Origin: Cristatella mucedo
Taxonomy: Eukaryota > Bryozoa > Phylactolaemata > Cristatellidae
Reading direction: 5' to 3'
Length of the DNA stretch: 64,000 nucleotides
Assembly (NCBI GenBank): GCA_009760855.2
Contig: WPIO01000011.1
Location: 7,129,501 to 7,193,500 of the forward strand
The translations under genes and the position numbers were made by a program. Positions 1 to 41,710 of the stretch are shown in pieces; position 1 is the stretch's first letter; each line of letters begins with the position of its first letter. The notes under the pieces were generated by a model. It searched no databases, was not told the origin of the DNA, and was given only the letters and a program-made list of their open reading frames with translations.

Positions 1-1029
1 GCTCAGCTTAAATGATGCACCGGTATTGCCACTTGTGTCACCCTGAATGGCGTGATTTGCTTGGCCATCACGATTATTTGCTCCGGAACGTTGTGGCAGC
101 ACTGCTTTCCTTGTCACCATACTTGGTCATACGTACAGGGTTTCGTTCTGGTGCCGATCCTACTTCCTTCTTGTGCATCAAGTGCAGGGCGAAGATGCAT
201 CTGAGGTTTTCAACTTGGAGCAGAAGAAAAAGTCGAAGAAAGATAAGAAAGTCGTTATCGGCGATGCCCTCGAAGTCTAGCCAAACCCGGAACAAGTTGC
301 ATCCTCCTTATTTGATTCGCATGAAGCTGCTTTGTTGTGACCTCTGCTGATTCCTACAGCCTTGCTGTTACCACGTCTTCTGCAGTGGTTCAGTCGACGG
401 CAGCAATTCTCTCATTATCAAAGGCCGCTTCCAGCAGATGCAGATTGAGAGTATCCTTATTCATGAATTGTCGCTATTACAGAGGACTATGTCACTTGCC
501 ACACGTGTCGATCTCTGGAAACGAATTTGGATCGGGATAGTTATCTGCTCTTCTTTCAATGTTGGACGTGCGAGTCGGGCTGTTCAGCGGCCAGCATCAA
601 GTCCGGTTTCAAGGCCCACACGGTCAAGCAGGCTGCTATTCAATTCAAGGAGACGTGAAAGTGCTGCTGTGGGTGCCGTTTGTGCACTGCCGGCCATCTG
701 CGTGCCGAGTGGTAGGCTGGCACCTACGTCTTTTATGCGGTGCTGGTATGCTTACTGTACACTGGGACAGCATGTGTAGGTATTATCTCGACGGTACAAT
801 GCATTAATATCAAGTTAGCGTATATAATTTATATCGTGTATTGCAGTATGCGGGCTAAATAAAATCTCGCTATGGAACTGGAATAGCAATATGCTGCATC
901 AGGACTGTACTATCTCGATGCCTTCACGAAAGCTTTAGCCTCAACTTCATCTGTCACAGGTGAAAGTGAGGTGGCTAATCAGAATTGGTAATCAAAATCA
1001 AACCTGGTACACCGGGTACTGAATATACA
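1..1029. other. Unassigned sequence, no supported gene
   Basis: Short open frames occur on both strands but none shows a recognisable domain, and they overlap in conflicting frames. No SINE or LINE signature seen elsewhere in the window is present. It could be flank or intron of a gene outside the window, or a decayed element. Confidence 0.4.
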
Positions 1030-1405
1030 GCCCACTGCATGCAAAACATGACCCTGGTTATGAGGTGACGCACAGCATGCAAATATGGCTAGTGGCAGCA
1101 TGCACAGTGTCAGCATGCCTAATTACGTGGTGAGCCGTAATGGCTCACTAGGTAAGGCGGTTGCCTTTCACGAACTCGGCCCTGAGGTCGTGGGTTCGAA
1201 TCCTGTTGCGGGTGATCCTATATCGCCACCGCAAGCGGTGATGATAGCCGGCAAGGCTCTTCTGTCGCCGTACAAAAAGAGGCTGTTAAATCAGCTGGTA
1301 TTTATTTATTTACGTAAAGGACGAATCATAGGGACCCACTAAATGCTGCTATAAATAAACAAGTTTTAGTTTCTTTTTTAGATACGGTCAAGTCATGCGT
1401 TGTCT
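1030..1405 (-). mobile_element. L2-A LINE 3' region, split by a SINE
   Basis: The two halves (about 1,030-1,128 and 1,310-1,405) match the consecutive 3'-region sequence of better L2-A copies at 33.8-33.96 kb and 35.95-36.13 kb, including the shared GGGACCCACTAAAT motif. The copy is interrupted by SINE-1 at 1,129-1,309. No coding potential remains. Confidence 0.75.
1129..1309 (+). mobile_element. SINE-1, tRNA-derived, with target-site duplication
   Basis: Begins GGTGAGCCGT, followed by an A-box-like segment and a B box (GGTTCGAATCC), then the family body and the tail GGCTGTTAAATCAGCTGGTA plus an ATTT-rich end. It is flanked by TTACGT at 1,123-1,128 and 1,310-1,315, a plausible target-site duplication. 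Removing it rejoins the surrounding L2-A sequence. Confidence 0.88.
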
Positions 1406-3029
1406 GTAAAGCCCTGTCAGTCTTCTGGGTCCTCCGTGATTGACGGTCGAAGAATCTATCCTTCGGGATGTGGATACTGAGCGACCAGGACGCTCTGAGC
1501 GAGAGCTAAATGCCACGTCTCAGCCGACGAGCTCACGAAAGACTAGCCAGAATTAGGGGCGCCATCGCCCGCGCCGCCTCGAGCTAAAGGTCAGGCTCTG
1601 TCTAGCCGGAGACTCTTAGCTGGCCGTATCACGTTACTGCCGTCAGCGACTATGGAACAAGGCTAGGGTGCGAAACTATTGGTAGACTGGCGGGCCCCTA
1701 AAACGCAAGAGAGAAGCCATAAAGCCATGCGGCTCATCGTGCCGCCCACGCCCACTATCCTGCAGCTGCTAAGTGCTGCGAGTCTACAGGGCAAGATCCT
1801 TACGAATTTATCAAGCTATAGGTTGAATAGTCAATAGTAGAGAGGTGAAAGTCGGGCTCCGACTCATCCGACTCTTTCACAGCTCTGTGAAAGTTTCAGT
1901 GAGAAATTCCTTTTTACCTTCGTGTGCGCTTGATGCGGTTTCTTATAAGTATGCATTATAATTGAAGGATGCATTTTGGCCTCAATGCGCATTATTTTTT
2001 TCGACATTCGTTGGTAAGAAAGCGTAGGAGGTCAGGGGCGAATTTTTATCTGCTGGCTTTCGCAGCAAGCAGAACAGAACGCAATACTACGCGATACTTA
2101 GGACCAGCAAAGTAAATCGAGAACAGGCAGTAGACTTAACCAATTTTTGGTAATAGTGACTACGCGTTCTCATCTAAATCACGACTGCGGTGAATTGGAG
2201 TTAATGCCCATAGAAACCTCATTTACACGAGCCTAATAGCGATTAAGTTCTCTTACGACTCAATACAAAGGAATTATGCTATTACTTTACGGCGCAGCGT
2301 TCAAGGGAGCGTGACTCATGTAATCCTTCACAGCTCACACTTGCGATTCCCGCCATCCCCCGCGTGACTGGGATCGCTGTACCGGCTTCTGGTGCGGCCC
2401 CAGAAGGACCACAAGGTCGCCAGCTGCTGCGTGCAACCCAGCAAACATAGTTCTGTGATGCCAGCCATCGTTCCCTTTTGCGAGGGAGGACTCGCATATT
2501 TCTCGGTAGTCTAACGCTTGGCCATATTCGACTGTAAATGTAAGTCCGCGGCCTTAGTGCAGGCCGGCTCTTGGCTGCGGCACTCCAGGCCAGCCTTTTG
2601 ATCAGTTGTAGCTGATAAGTAAGGGCAGGGCGAGCGGACCCAGGAGATGGCGGAGACGGATCGTAGATAAGGATATTGCGACGTGGACACCGGGAGGGGG
2701 AGCGCTTGCTGTCGAGCTGGTGGCGGGAAGAAGGATGTGCGCGTTTGGTTGGAGCGTCTGCGTGCTGCGGCGTTTGTGTCGGCGCCTAATTCGCACTGCA
2801 AGTAATTACCGAAGGTGGCGGTGGCCCTACAGCAATGCCACTTGAATGCTACCACTTCAACGACGACTTCTCGAGTAGGCTACTGGACTCGGAGCCGAGG
2901 CTCTAGCTGTGCTGCATCAATCCAGCAGAGTTCGTATACTTCTTTAAATGTCCTGTAGCTTTATTTTCCGTAAACACGGACATGCACAGCTCTATGTACC
3001 CAACCAAAATCAGCGATTTTTCTAGAGTC
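1406..3029. other. Unassigned intergenic sequence
   Basis: No gene, known repeat or RNA gene could be supported. Part of 1.4-1.85 kb is GC-rich. Two overlapping minus-strand frames at 2,282-2,855 have no recognisable domain and look like chance open frames. Confidence 0.4.
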
Positions 3030-3230
3030 GTGTAAAATCAGCAGAGCTGAACTTGCATCTATAATTTCACTTCGATACATGAAGTGTTAGCCCAGTTATG
3101 GGTTTTACAAGGCGCAAACCTACACTGGAAATGAAGCAGTATAATAAATGTCACAAGAACGCACCTCAACAAGCTTCATACATGTATCTCGATCTACGGA
3201 GCAACACGTCACACAAACGGAAGGCAGCAG
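3030..3230 (+). repeat. Dispersed repeat R-x, first piece
   Basis: The stretch with CCTACACTGG, AATGAAGC and CACCTCAACAAGC recurs at 20,212-20,290 with the same order and spacing. The family is unidentified and non-coding. The next part of R-x resumes near 3,680. Confidence 0.6.
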
Positions 3231-3679
3231 AAACATGGCTAGCATGCAAAAATAGCTTCTTGGGATTGTTTCTTTCTATTTGTCAAGGATTAACAATGGG
3301 TGGTTCTTACGCCTGCAAGGCCAGCATCCCCTAAATTGGGCGCCAAACTGCATACCTACCCAAGGAAAACCCATCACGATCTGCAGAGACGCGGCTTACG
3401 GCAAATCGCGTAGCCGGCGGGTGCCTCATTTCGTAATGGTGCGAGTAAGTTAGATGGCCACACAGAAATTAAAGCCGACGTACTAGAAGTGGTTTCTTTC
3501 ATCCAAGCTTAAGCAGTTTCGTCTGCGTGTGAAGAAAGAATAACTAAGGTGGAGTCGTGCAGCTCTGGTCGGTGCCGCCCTTGACCTTGGCCAGCTATGC
3601 ACCGCACGCTCTGTTCTCCACTCCAGCCAGCCATCCATCCTGCTTGGCAACGTGCCCGCGCTTTGCACTTCGCACTTCT
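3231..3679. other. Unassigned sequence between R-x pieces
   Basis: No supported gene. Overlapping minus-strand frames at 3,483-3,700 have no recognisable domain. Confidence 0.35.
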
Positions 3680-4135
3680 CCAAAAGTCACAAGAGTGCAC
3701 CCCCCCCCCAAATAAGCCTCACGCATGCACCTCGATCTAACAAGGTTCGACGGTTGGGGTGCAAGTCAAGTATGATGGAGAGATTGGTAATTTCTTTACT
3801 TTTAGACCTGCAGCTTCCGGCTTTCATCAGTGTTAGATGTTTTCACGATCATCATTTTTCAAGCTGGTTTGGTCCAGCAGTTAAGGTGCTCGCTCCGACC
3901 AAGGTCTGGCTGAGGTCGTGGGCTCGAGCCCCCCACGCATATGTGAAGCACCTGAATAGAGATTAAGTTCTCTTGATTAGTTATCTTGGGGCGCTATACA
4001 AATGATATATATATATATATATACATATTATAACGGAAATTGTCAGAGCTTCCTATCCCATTTCGAACATATTTGTCTTTGAAAGTTGCTTTAGACAAAT
4101 GCATGGCTGCTGGACAAATTTTTCTAAATATTTTC
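3680..4135 (+). repeat. Dispersed repeat R-x, second piece, split by SINE-2
   Basis: The flanks of the SINE-2 copy at 3,862-4,004 align with the continuous copy at 20,240-20,545: the AAGTCACAAGAGTGCAC-like start, the CATCATTTTTC segment, and after the SINE the TGTCAGAGCTTCC, ATCCCATTTC and TTTGTCTTTG segments. Family unidentified. Confidence 0.6.
3862..4004 (+). mobile_element. SINE-2, tRNA-derived, full length
   Basis: Starts GCTGGTTTGGTCCAGCAG (tRNA-like A-box region), has a B-box-like GGGCTCGAGCC, and ends with the stem-loop tail GAATAGAGATTAAGTTCTCT followed by GGGGCGCTATACAAATG and a TA run. The 3' part matches the L2-A LINE tail. Confidence 0.85.
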
Positions 4136-4208
4136 TCGCCATTCCCCCTTGTTATTTTCTAAATATTTTCTCGCCATTCCCCCTTGTTATTTTCTTAATA
4201 TTTTCCGT
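4122..4208 (+). repeat. 35-bp tandem duplication (about 2.4 copies)
   Basis: The unit TAAATATTTTCTCGCCATTC plus CCCCTTGTTATTTTC is repeated head to tail and followed by a partial third copy. No coding role is visible. Confidence 0.85.
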
Positions 4209-4844
4209 CGCATCACCTGACCCAGAATTATGTACACTGTACCTGGGATGAGGTTCATTTGCGGGGCTTTCATCGAATTGCTAGCCGGGCGTTCGTTAAA
4301 AACCCGCCCGAAGGCTGGTGGCAGTTAGTGGTAGACGGATGTGTCCAACAGATGCCATCAATGCATGGATTTCCGCCGCACTGCCGAGTCATCTTCCGAG
4401 AGCCATTGTCCGCCCTTCAACCGCTCGATAGCCTGTGGATGCTTGGTGAGTTTGATCCGTCGTAGGGCCACCGTTCAATGATCACGGCCTCGTGAGTCAG
4501 CGTTCTCTCACACAGGCACTAGACTGAAATGACTGCTGACACCCAAGCCTTTAACTTTACGTATACATCGAAAGTCTGGATCTCGGTTCCGGCTCAGGAT
4601 GGTCACTACCTGCAATAAGCTTCCATATTTCAAGCCTCGGCTCATGATGCATCTGTCTAGGTAAGCTTTCCTCTCGTCCCGGTAAATGCGTCTGTTTTTA
4701 TTCCGGTGTGCTTTGCATGCGTCCCCGTGCACGTCTCTAGCCAAAGGTCTAACTGGTGGCGAATGTCTTAATGAATATTTTCTTGTTTGTTTTATTGTAC
4801 TCTCTTGCGTTTGTTTGCTTGATTCCGCGCATGTAACCAACCAC
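4209..4844. other. Unassigned intergenic sequence
   Basis: No supported gene. A 110-codon minus frame at 4,508-4,840 has no recognisable domain. Confidence 0.35.
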
Positions 4845-4905
4845 AGAGATTAATTTTTCTTAGGGGACGATACAAATGACTTACTATTATTATTATTACT
4901 ATGGG
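4845..4905 (+). mobile_element. SINE-2 3' tail fragment with TTA-type microsatellite
   Basis: The tail GAGATTAATTTTTCTTAGGG, then CGATACAAATG and an ATT repeat, is the SINE-2/L2-A type 3' end. The tRNA head is missing. Confidence 0.6.
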
Positions 4906-5084
4906 CCTGTAGCGGTTAACCTCGGAATAACTAGTCAGCCCCTGCCCCCTCGTGGTAGTGACTTTGAGTCATAAAATATTCAGATAAAACATACAGCCCT
5001 TCCCTGGGAGGTGCAACGCGCTCTGGGTGGCGGGGCGGGGGGGGGGTTAACGAAGACCTGCTGCTGCGGAATAAAGTCACTTGT

Positions 5085-6845
5085 TAGGGCTGTCTACGCG
5101 GGGTGTTACCAAACCGTCGGCATTTTCCATTCGCATGGAAAGCGCTGCCTGGTGGGCAATGAACTGACTTCCAAAACCAGCTGCGGCCGATAGATTGTAC
5201 CAGTACACTGTTATCAGTATGTTCCGCCCACTTCGGGCTGCCATACCTTTTGTAGGTCGGTGGTTTCGCTCTACATTGCCACATTATACCATTGCCAGAG
5301 GAGCAACATGTGATCTCGTGTACCTCAAGAGAACGACTTTAGATCGGAAGATAACATAACTGTCCTTTATAAGCGCCCGTGGCGGACTCCTTACTCGGAA
5401 TATCTCCTTTAAGTGCCCGACCACCCAAGGTTACGCTCTCATCGAGAGTCCGGAGCCTATATATGATAAATATATATGAATAATATAATAAATATAAATA
5501 TAAAATAAGAAATATATATGATAAACCTGACGGGGGACCGATATTCACTCAACACGCGTCAGATACTTGACCGCACTGACAAAAGTAACGTCGTCGGGCA
5601 GGCGGTGCCACCCGTTGGGATTTATATCCAGGGCTCCAGAAGACCGGCGCTGGATTCCCAGACCGGTAACGCGCACGCATGATTTAAAAACGCGTCCCGA
5701 CTGCTAAGACCTTACTGAAACGCTGAGAAAGCAGAGCGTGGTCAGGTACAACATGCGGTCGACCCCGACGTCGATGCTAGTCGCGGAAGGTGCGCAGATC
5801 CACTTCCTGTCCGTAGTCAAGCGGCCCCGCTGCGGCGGCATGTTCGGACGGGCTTGAGTCAAGGCTACGACACTCGCGCTAAGTGGTTTGATTGGCTGTC
5901 GGCCGAACGCACCAGTTCTATTCTCACTTGCAGGTCACATTCCTTTATGACGTCGTGGATCATTGCAGCAGCCATGACAACGTGCTGCAACGGTAACCTA
6001 CCTACGCCAGCTCGTTCTCTAGTAGCGACAGTAACGGTTGAAGCGACTAGGCTTGACTTGAGATACCGCTGGAGGTACCCATCAATGACAGAAGTGCGTT
6101 TAGCACGAGGAAAGCCGACGAAACCGGAAACGAAGAAAGCAGCTTCCTCGCCGTGACCTTTCACACGAACTCGTCGACTCGTCGCCTTCGACGATAGATC
6201 TCAGCGGGGCGAAGGCGACAATGCGGCCGAGTCAGCGAGCAGCTCGACTAGCGTCCTCCGTAAGCTACAATAAGGTCATCTGTGGCTCTCTTCAAACGGC
6301 TGCAGGCCGGTCGGAGTCATCCGGCGATCAAAGGGACGGCGCCGCCGAAAGAGAAAAGCTGCCTACGGATCGCGAACTTCCGGTAGCGAGGTCCAACTTC
6401 GCTTTCTCCTCTCCACTTAAATCTTCCCCATCGTGGGCATCGATGCGGAGGCCTACCGTACGTCCTCTGACCAATTTCTCCGGCTCCTTAGCTTCTAGCC
6501 CAAACTGTCTTGGGGTTAAATAACCTCGTCATTGGTGACCATGTGATTGTTGGCGATAACATCGTCCACATAATAGGTCAGTGCCTGAGCGCACCCACGA
6601 GTTCGCAGAAAGCGTCTCTTTCAGCGCTACAGCCATTACCTTCATAGGCGCTAAGTTTAGTCCAAACCACGTGAGCCACGTAAGGCAGTACCGTCAACCC
6701 GGTGGGTCAAATCCTGGTCCTTCCACGCGGTGGGGTTGACGCGGAGCTGCCGATACGTTTTTCTGAGGTCGAGGTCGATGTTGAACTCGGAAGTTGTCTG
6801 CCCATGAGGCGCTGAGCCTCCGAAGCATCTCCGAAGATACGGCCG
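5085..6845 (-). pseudogene. Degenerate LTR-retroelement pol (RT, RNase H, integrase)
   Basis: Reading the minus strand 5' to 3', broken frames show a reverse-transcriptase N part (YRQLRVNPTAW, about 6,725-6,760), the RT catalytic motif YYVDDV (6,559-6,576), a segment resembling the RNase H end (ELVRSADSQSNHLARV, 5,868-5,915), then integrase features: GVDRMLYL near 5,750, and VERNHRPTKGMAARSG near 5,235-5,280, which carries the expected catalytic glutamate context. The order RT-RNase H-integrase fits Ty3 or BEL type elements rather than copia. Multiple stops and frameshifts make it a relic. An L2-A tail is inserted at its 5' side (6,862-6,980). No LTRs were delimited. Exact clade uncertain. 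Confidence 0.75.
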
Positions 6846-6861
6846 AAGCTGCCGACGTCGC

Positions 6862-6863
6862 CT

Positions 6864-6911
<48 letters not shown>

Positions 6912-6980
6912 TACTTGATAAAGCACCCTCAGAGAACCTAATCTCTTTCTAGGCGTTATACATTTGCTGCAAAGGGACGA
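6862..6980 (-). mobile_element. L2-A 3' tail with (TAA)n
   Basis: A (TAA)n run at 6,865-6,910 is followed by GTACTTGATAAAGC, CCTCAGAGAACCTAATCTC and TTTACATTTGCTGC-like sequence, the minus-strand reading of the L2-A 3' end. It looks inserted at the edge of the retroelement relic. Confidence 0.8.
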
Positions 6981-7244
6981 CGTGGCTGGACACGTGTCAG
7001 TTTAGCTCGCGCATGTCTAACGCAGGTCTCGCTTGTCCGTACTGCCCTGGAACACTGTCATCAGCGACACAGGTACGAGGGCTCTACGTACTCTACAGAT
7101 ACTCGTATCTCCCGTACTCGTAGAGCCCTCGTGCTGCCCGTCGAAAGACCTCAGCCGGATGCGTTAGATCCGCTCTCGGATCTTTCCCATAATAGCCGGC
7201 CTGCAGGTCAAAGGGCACCGGGGTAGGCCTCAGCGCCGTTTACC
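6981..7244. other. Unassigned, contains an inverted repeat
   Basis: ACGAGGGCTCTACG near 7,076 and its reverse complement CGTAGAGCCCTCGT near 7,119 form a 14-bp stem with a loop of about 30 bases. No gene is visible. It may include remaining 5' sequence of the retroelement relic. Confidence 0.45.
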
Positions 7245-8730
7245 GAGGGTTCGACGAATTACCGAAATCCGCCGCAATCCGCCGGAATTTAGGCCAACGA
7301 CGACCGGATGTAAGCGTTGTCGGGCTCAAATCTTTTCGCTGATATGATTGTAGTACCCGTTCAAATTTATCTATCCACTAAGTTTTACGTTGCTGCACGC
7401 TTGCGAACTTATGCAAATGAGCTTCGACAATCCGACTTCCGCAATCCACTGCATTCCACCGCGAAACGAATGAAATCCCGATCAAAAAGCTCCTCCTTTG
7501 ATTGCATATGACAGCGCACTCTGCGACAACTGAATTAAAAAAAAAATTCAGCTGCGTTGGCACTGCCGTTCTCGTGCAATGTACTGCAAACGACTGCAAT
7601 AGCCCGGGCCAATACTGCAATTCATTGTAATCCACCAAATCCACAGCAAAAAGAATCGAAATAGATTTCGCCGAGCTCCACTATGTATTGCATCTTAAAG
7701 TTCACCTTGCTGTGTGCACAACTACGTAAAATAAAAAAAATTGTGCATCCTCGCACTGTGGCAATGTCCAGCAATCGCATGAAATGGCCTAAAAAAAAAC
7801 TACTGCAATCCACTCTATTCTATCGTAAATCATCCTCAAATTGCCATCGCGAAGCGCTAATTGACACTGCATACAAGACTTGATTCAGTTCAAAGTGCAT
7901 CAACAAAATTTCGCTCCATTATGCACACGCGTTCTCATGCAAGGTATTGCAATCGACTGATCGGCCCGGTCCCATACCGAAATCCACCCCAATCCACCGA
8001 ATATCGCTGCAATCCGCGGCACAGCGACCAGAACTCGTATACTGGAAGCTCTAATTACGATTGCACGCTGCTCTACTCTTCGGTTATTGTGTACTCGCTC
8101 AAGTTCAGTGTAATTGCATTGACCATTCGGCAGCAATGCACTGCGATCGACTGCCACTGCCCGGGCTAGTAAGTCAATCCACCACAACCCGCTGCAAAAC
8201 GACCAGATTACGTACACTTTAAGCTCTAATAGTAATTGCACGTCTTTCTAATCTTCTGTTACTGTTGAATAGCACAATTTCACTACAGTTGCCTTGACCA
8301 TTCGGCAGCAATGCACTGCAGTTGATTGCAATGGCTCGGGTCGATACGGCAATCTACAGCAATCGGATGCAAAATGCCCTGAAATTGGTCTCGCAATGCT
8401 CCAATTTTGAATGCATGTTACAAAGCACGCTTGTTAAAGTCAGCCACATCATTTCAAGCAATTTCGCTCTTAAAATCTCGGGCAATGCGTATGCAGTGCA
8501 TTGCATCTACGGCAACGGCTCGGTTCTAAGCAGCAATCCACTACAATCCATGGGAAGTCGACCACAAATTGGCTGCTCAAAGTGCCAATTGTTATCGCAT
8601 TTCCAGGTTCTTTGTGCTAAAAGTAAAATCGTAGGACTTTCAAGCTATTTTGCACGTTAATTGTCAGCGATGCACGGCAATCGACGGCTATGGCAGGGCC
8701 ATTGCCGTCGATTGCCGTGCATTGCCCTTG
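7245..8730 (+). repeat. ~173-bp satellite, block 1
   Basis: A diverged tandem array. The marker GCAATGCACTGC recurs at 8,133 and 8,308 (period 175), each followed by a GACTGC-rich stretch and a core around GGCCCGGGCC, then CAATCCACTGCAATCC-like sequence. The block aligns in order with the block at 12,382-13,930. It ends in an inverted partial monomer. No protein is encoded; open frames here are fortuitous. Confidence 0.8.
8668..8725. repeat. Inverted repeat closing satellite block 1
   Basis: TGCACGGCAATCGACGG on the left is answered by CCGTCGATTGCCGTGCA on the right across a short spacer, giving arms of about 25 bp with one or two mismatches. The satellite monomer reverses direction here. 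Confidence 0.85.
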
Positions 8731-9145
8731 ATTGTGTCTTTGTCGACTTTTTGTCGTTACCTTCCTTTGGACCGTTGTCAACCGGTCTCTTCTCGGTCTG
8801 GCTTCGTATTTCGGGCGTACGTCACCAAGGTGTGTCTTGATGCTACGTTAAGTCCTAGAATAGCCTTATGTGTCTTGAGAGCGTCGTTAGAAATTCATTT
8901 TACGATGCACATGATTGGCTTCAAATCCTACACTGAAAAAGTGAAGATATCCAACGAGGTTCAACACAAGTGTGAAGCAATTTACCTGAATTGAGCCCAG
9001 CATTAAGGTTTTTAAACATTTGCGACTGGTGTTTCACATAGCTGCCCCGCCGATTACGAACGCACGAAGTACGTCATAGGAATCAATGACCAACTCATTG
9101 ATACGTGACTCTTACGTGACTTGAGCTGCTCTGTCCATAACAGTG
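8731..9145. other. Unassigned sequence
   Basis: No supported gene or repeat match elsewhere in the window. Confidence 0.35.
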
Positions 9146-9600
9146 CTTGGCAGACTGTTGAATAATTATGATCATCGTCAAGTCAAACATCAACAATCTC
9201 GGCGATTTATCAAACTCCGGAGGAGAGCTGTTACAAACGGCTTTTAACCAGCAAGGTTTATCTGCTTTCGCGTCAGGACAGAACCAGATCGAAAACACAG
9301 CAAGGCTTGCAGCAAGGGCTGGCCTCAGCCGACGCCGGACGAATGCTGCAAGGGCTACCCAACTCATCGATTCATACATAGTCTGTACCAACGCTTGGCA
9401 GACAATTAAATAGACGATCTTCGTCAAACATCAGCAATCTCGGCGATATATGAAACCCGGGAGCCGTTAAAAACGAGGAGCAACGAACAGTGTTTAGCGG
9501 CTTTCACATCCGGTTAGAACCAGAGCACTACCCTCGCAACGCTGCTAGTCTCAGCTGACGCTGGACGAATGCTGGCGAAGCCCTCAGCCCTGGCGCACGG
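9146..9600 (+). repeat. ~245-bp tandem duplication upstream of the dipeptidase
   Basis: The segment starting GCTTGGCAGAC, with CATCAACAATCTCGGCGAT, is repeated from about 9,393 (CATCAGCAATCTCGGCGAT) in the same orientation and with similar internal order, including AGCTGACGCTGGACGAATGC versus AGCCGACGCCGGACGAATGC. The copies are clearly diverged. This could be repeated promoter-distal sequence or part of an unidentified element. Confidence 0.7.
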
Positions 9601-10276
9601 CTGCCGACTTGTGGGTGCAGCAGCATCGCACGCAGGCGACGCCGACAGTGGCTGAACAAGGCGGCAATGAAGGACGCTTACGCCTTAAGATAACACGTAT
9701 CCGCACCGATCGAGGACGTACAGTTTATTTAAGCCTAGGGGGGCAACTCCCGCCCATCCCCCTCACGCCTGTCCGCCTGCGCGCCTCGAGCATAACTGCT
9801 GCATGGCGCAGAGCCTGACTCTCGCGTGACTCTCACAGCTATCTGACTCTCGCGCGACTTAAGCTGCTATGCTGCCTGACCGTAGATGCGATTAGTTCCC
9901 AGCCGTTACAATTCAGGAACCACGAAAACTATTCCGGCGATAACAATCTGGGCCGATCTAACACGTCGCTAGATCAGCGCTAAGGGCATACGTGAAACTG
10001 TAAGTAAGGAGCTCTCGAGTGCTCCAGCTTTATCAAGTGCATTATTATTATTAACTCTAAGCTGGCCGCCCGAGATAACGGCATCGGTCGCATTGCTCGC
10101 ACAGCTCGAGTTCGCACAACTCGAGAGCCGGATTGTTACGCGGCAAAGCGCTACGCCTGCGGGGCCGGCACTCCCGGCGGTACGGTTGAGGGTCAAAGGG
10201 TGCCGCCGACCCCTGGGTATCTGGCACCCACTAGGCGGCTGCTCTCGCTCGCAGCGTTGTTCGTTCGCTGTGCGCA
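9601..10276 (+). promoter_or_regulatory. Putative dipeptidase upstream region
   Basis: A partly GC-rich region immediately upstream of the dipeptidase ATG at 10,277. A TTTATTTAAG stretch occurs near 9,724 and an L2-A 3' tail at 10,025-10,062. No TSS can be fixed; the assignment rests only on position and base composition. Confidence 0.35.
10025..10062 (+). mobile_element. L2-A 3' terminal fragment
   Basis: CTTTATCAAGTGCATTATTA followed by further TTA units is the extreme 3' end of the L2-A family. Confidence 0.65.
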
Positions 10277-41530
<31,254 letters not shown>

Positions 41531-41704
41531 AGCCTCCCACGTGCTTCCAAACTGACAGCTGCGCTTGCTGCACCAAAATGAGTAATTTGCAAGCCTGAGC
41601 ACTCAAACCAGCGATCGAACTGCTGATTTCACGAACTACAGAGTGCCACTTCATCTCTACTGATGAAGCGCTACATATATCAGAAGTGCTTTGCAAATAA
41701 TTTA

Positions 41705-41710
41705 AATAAA
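41705..41710 (+). promoter_or_regulatory. Polyadenylation signal, dipeptidase
   Basis: AATAAA 175 bases after the dipeptidase stop codon. Confidence 0.6.

Noticed and set aside
1129-1220. Genuine tRNA genes at the SINE heads
   Set aside because: A and B boxes are present but cloverleaf pairing is poor, copies are dispersed and all carry the same SINE body and tail.
1406-1860. rRNA-like fragment in a GC-rich stretch
   Set aside because: No conserved rRNA signature could be recognised.
5854-6164. About 100-codon frame on the plus strand opposite the retroelement
   Set aside because: It is the antisense shadow of the RNase H region read on the minus strand.
7317-8994. Several 60-114-codon frames on both strands
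   Set aside because: They lie in satellite DNA and change frame between monomers.
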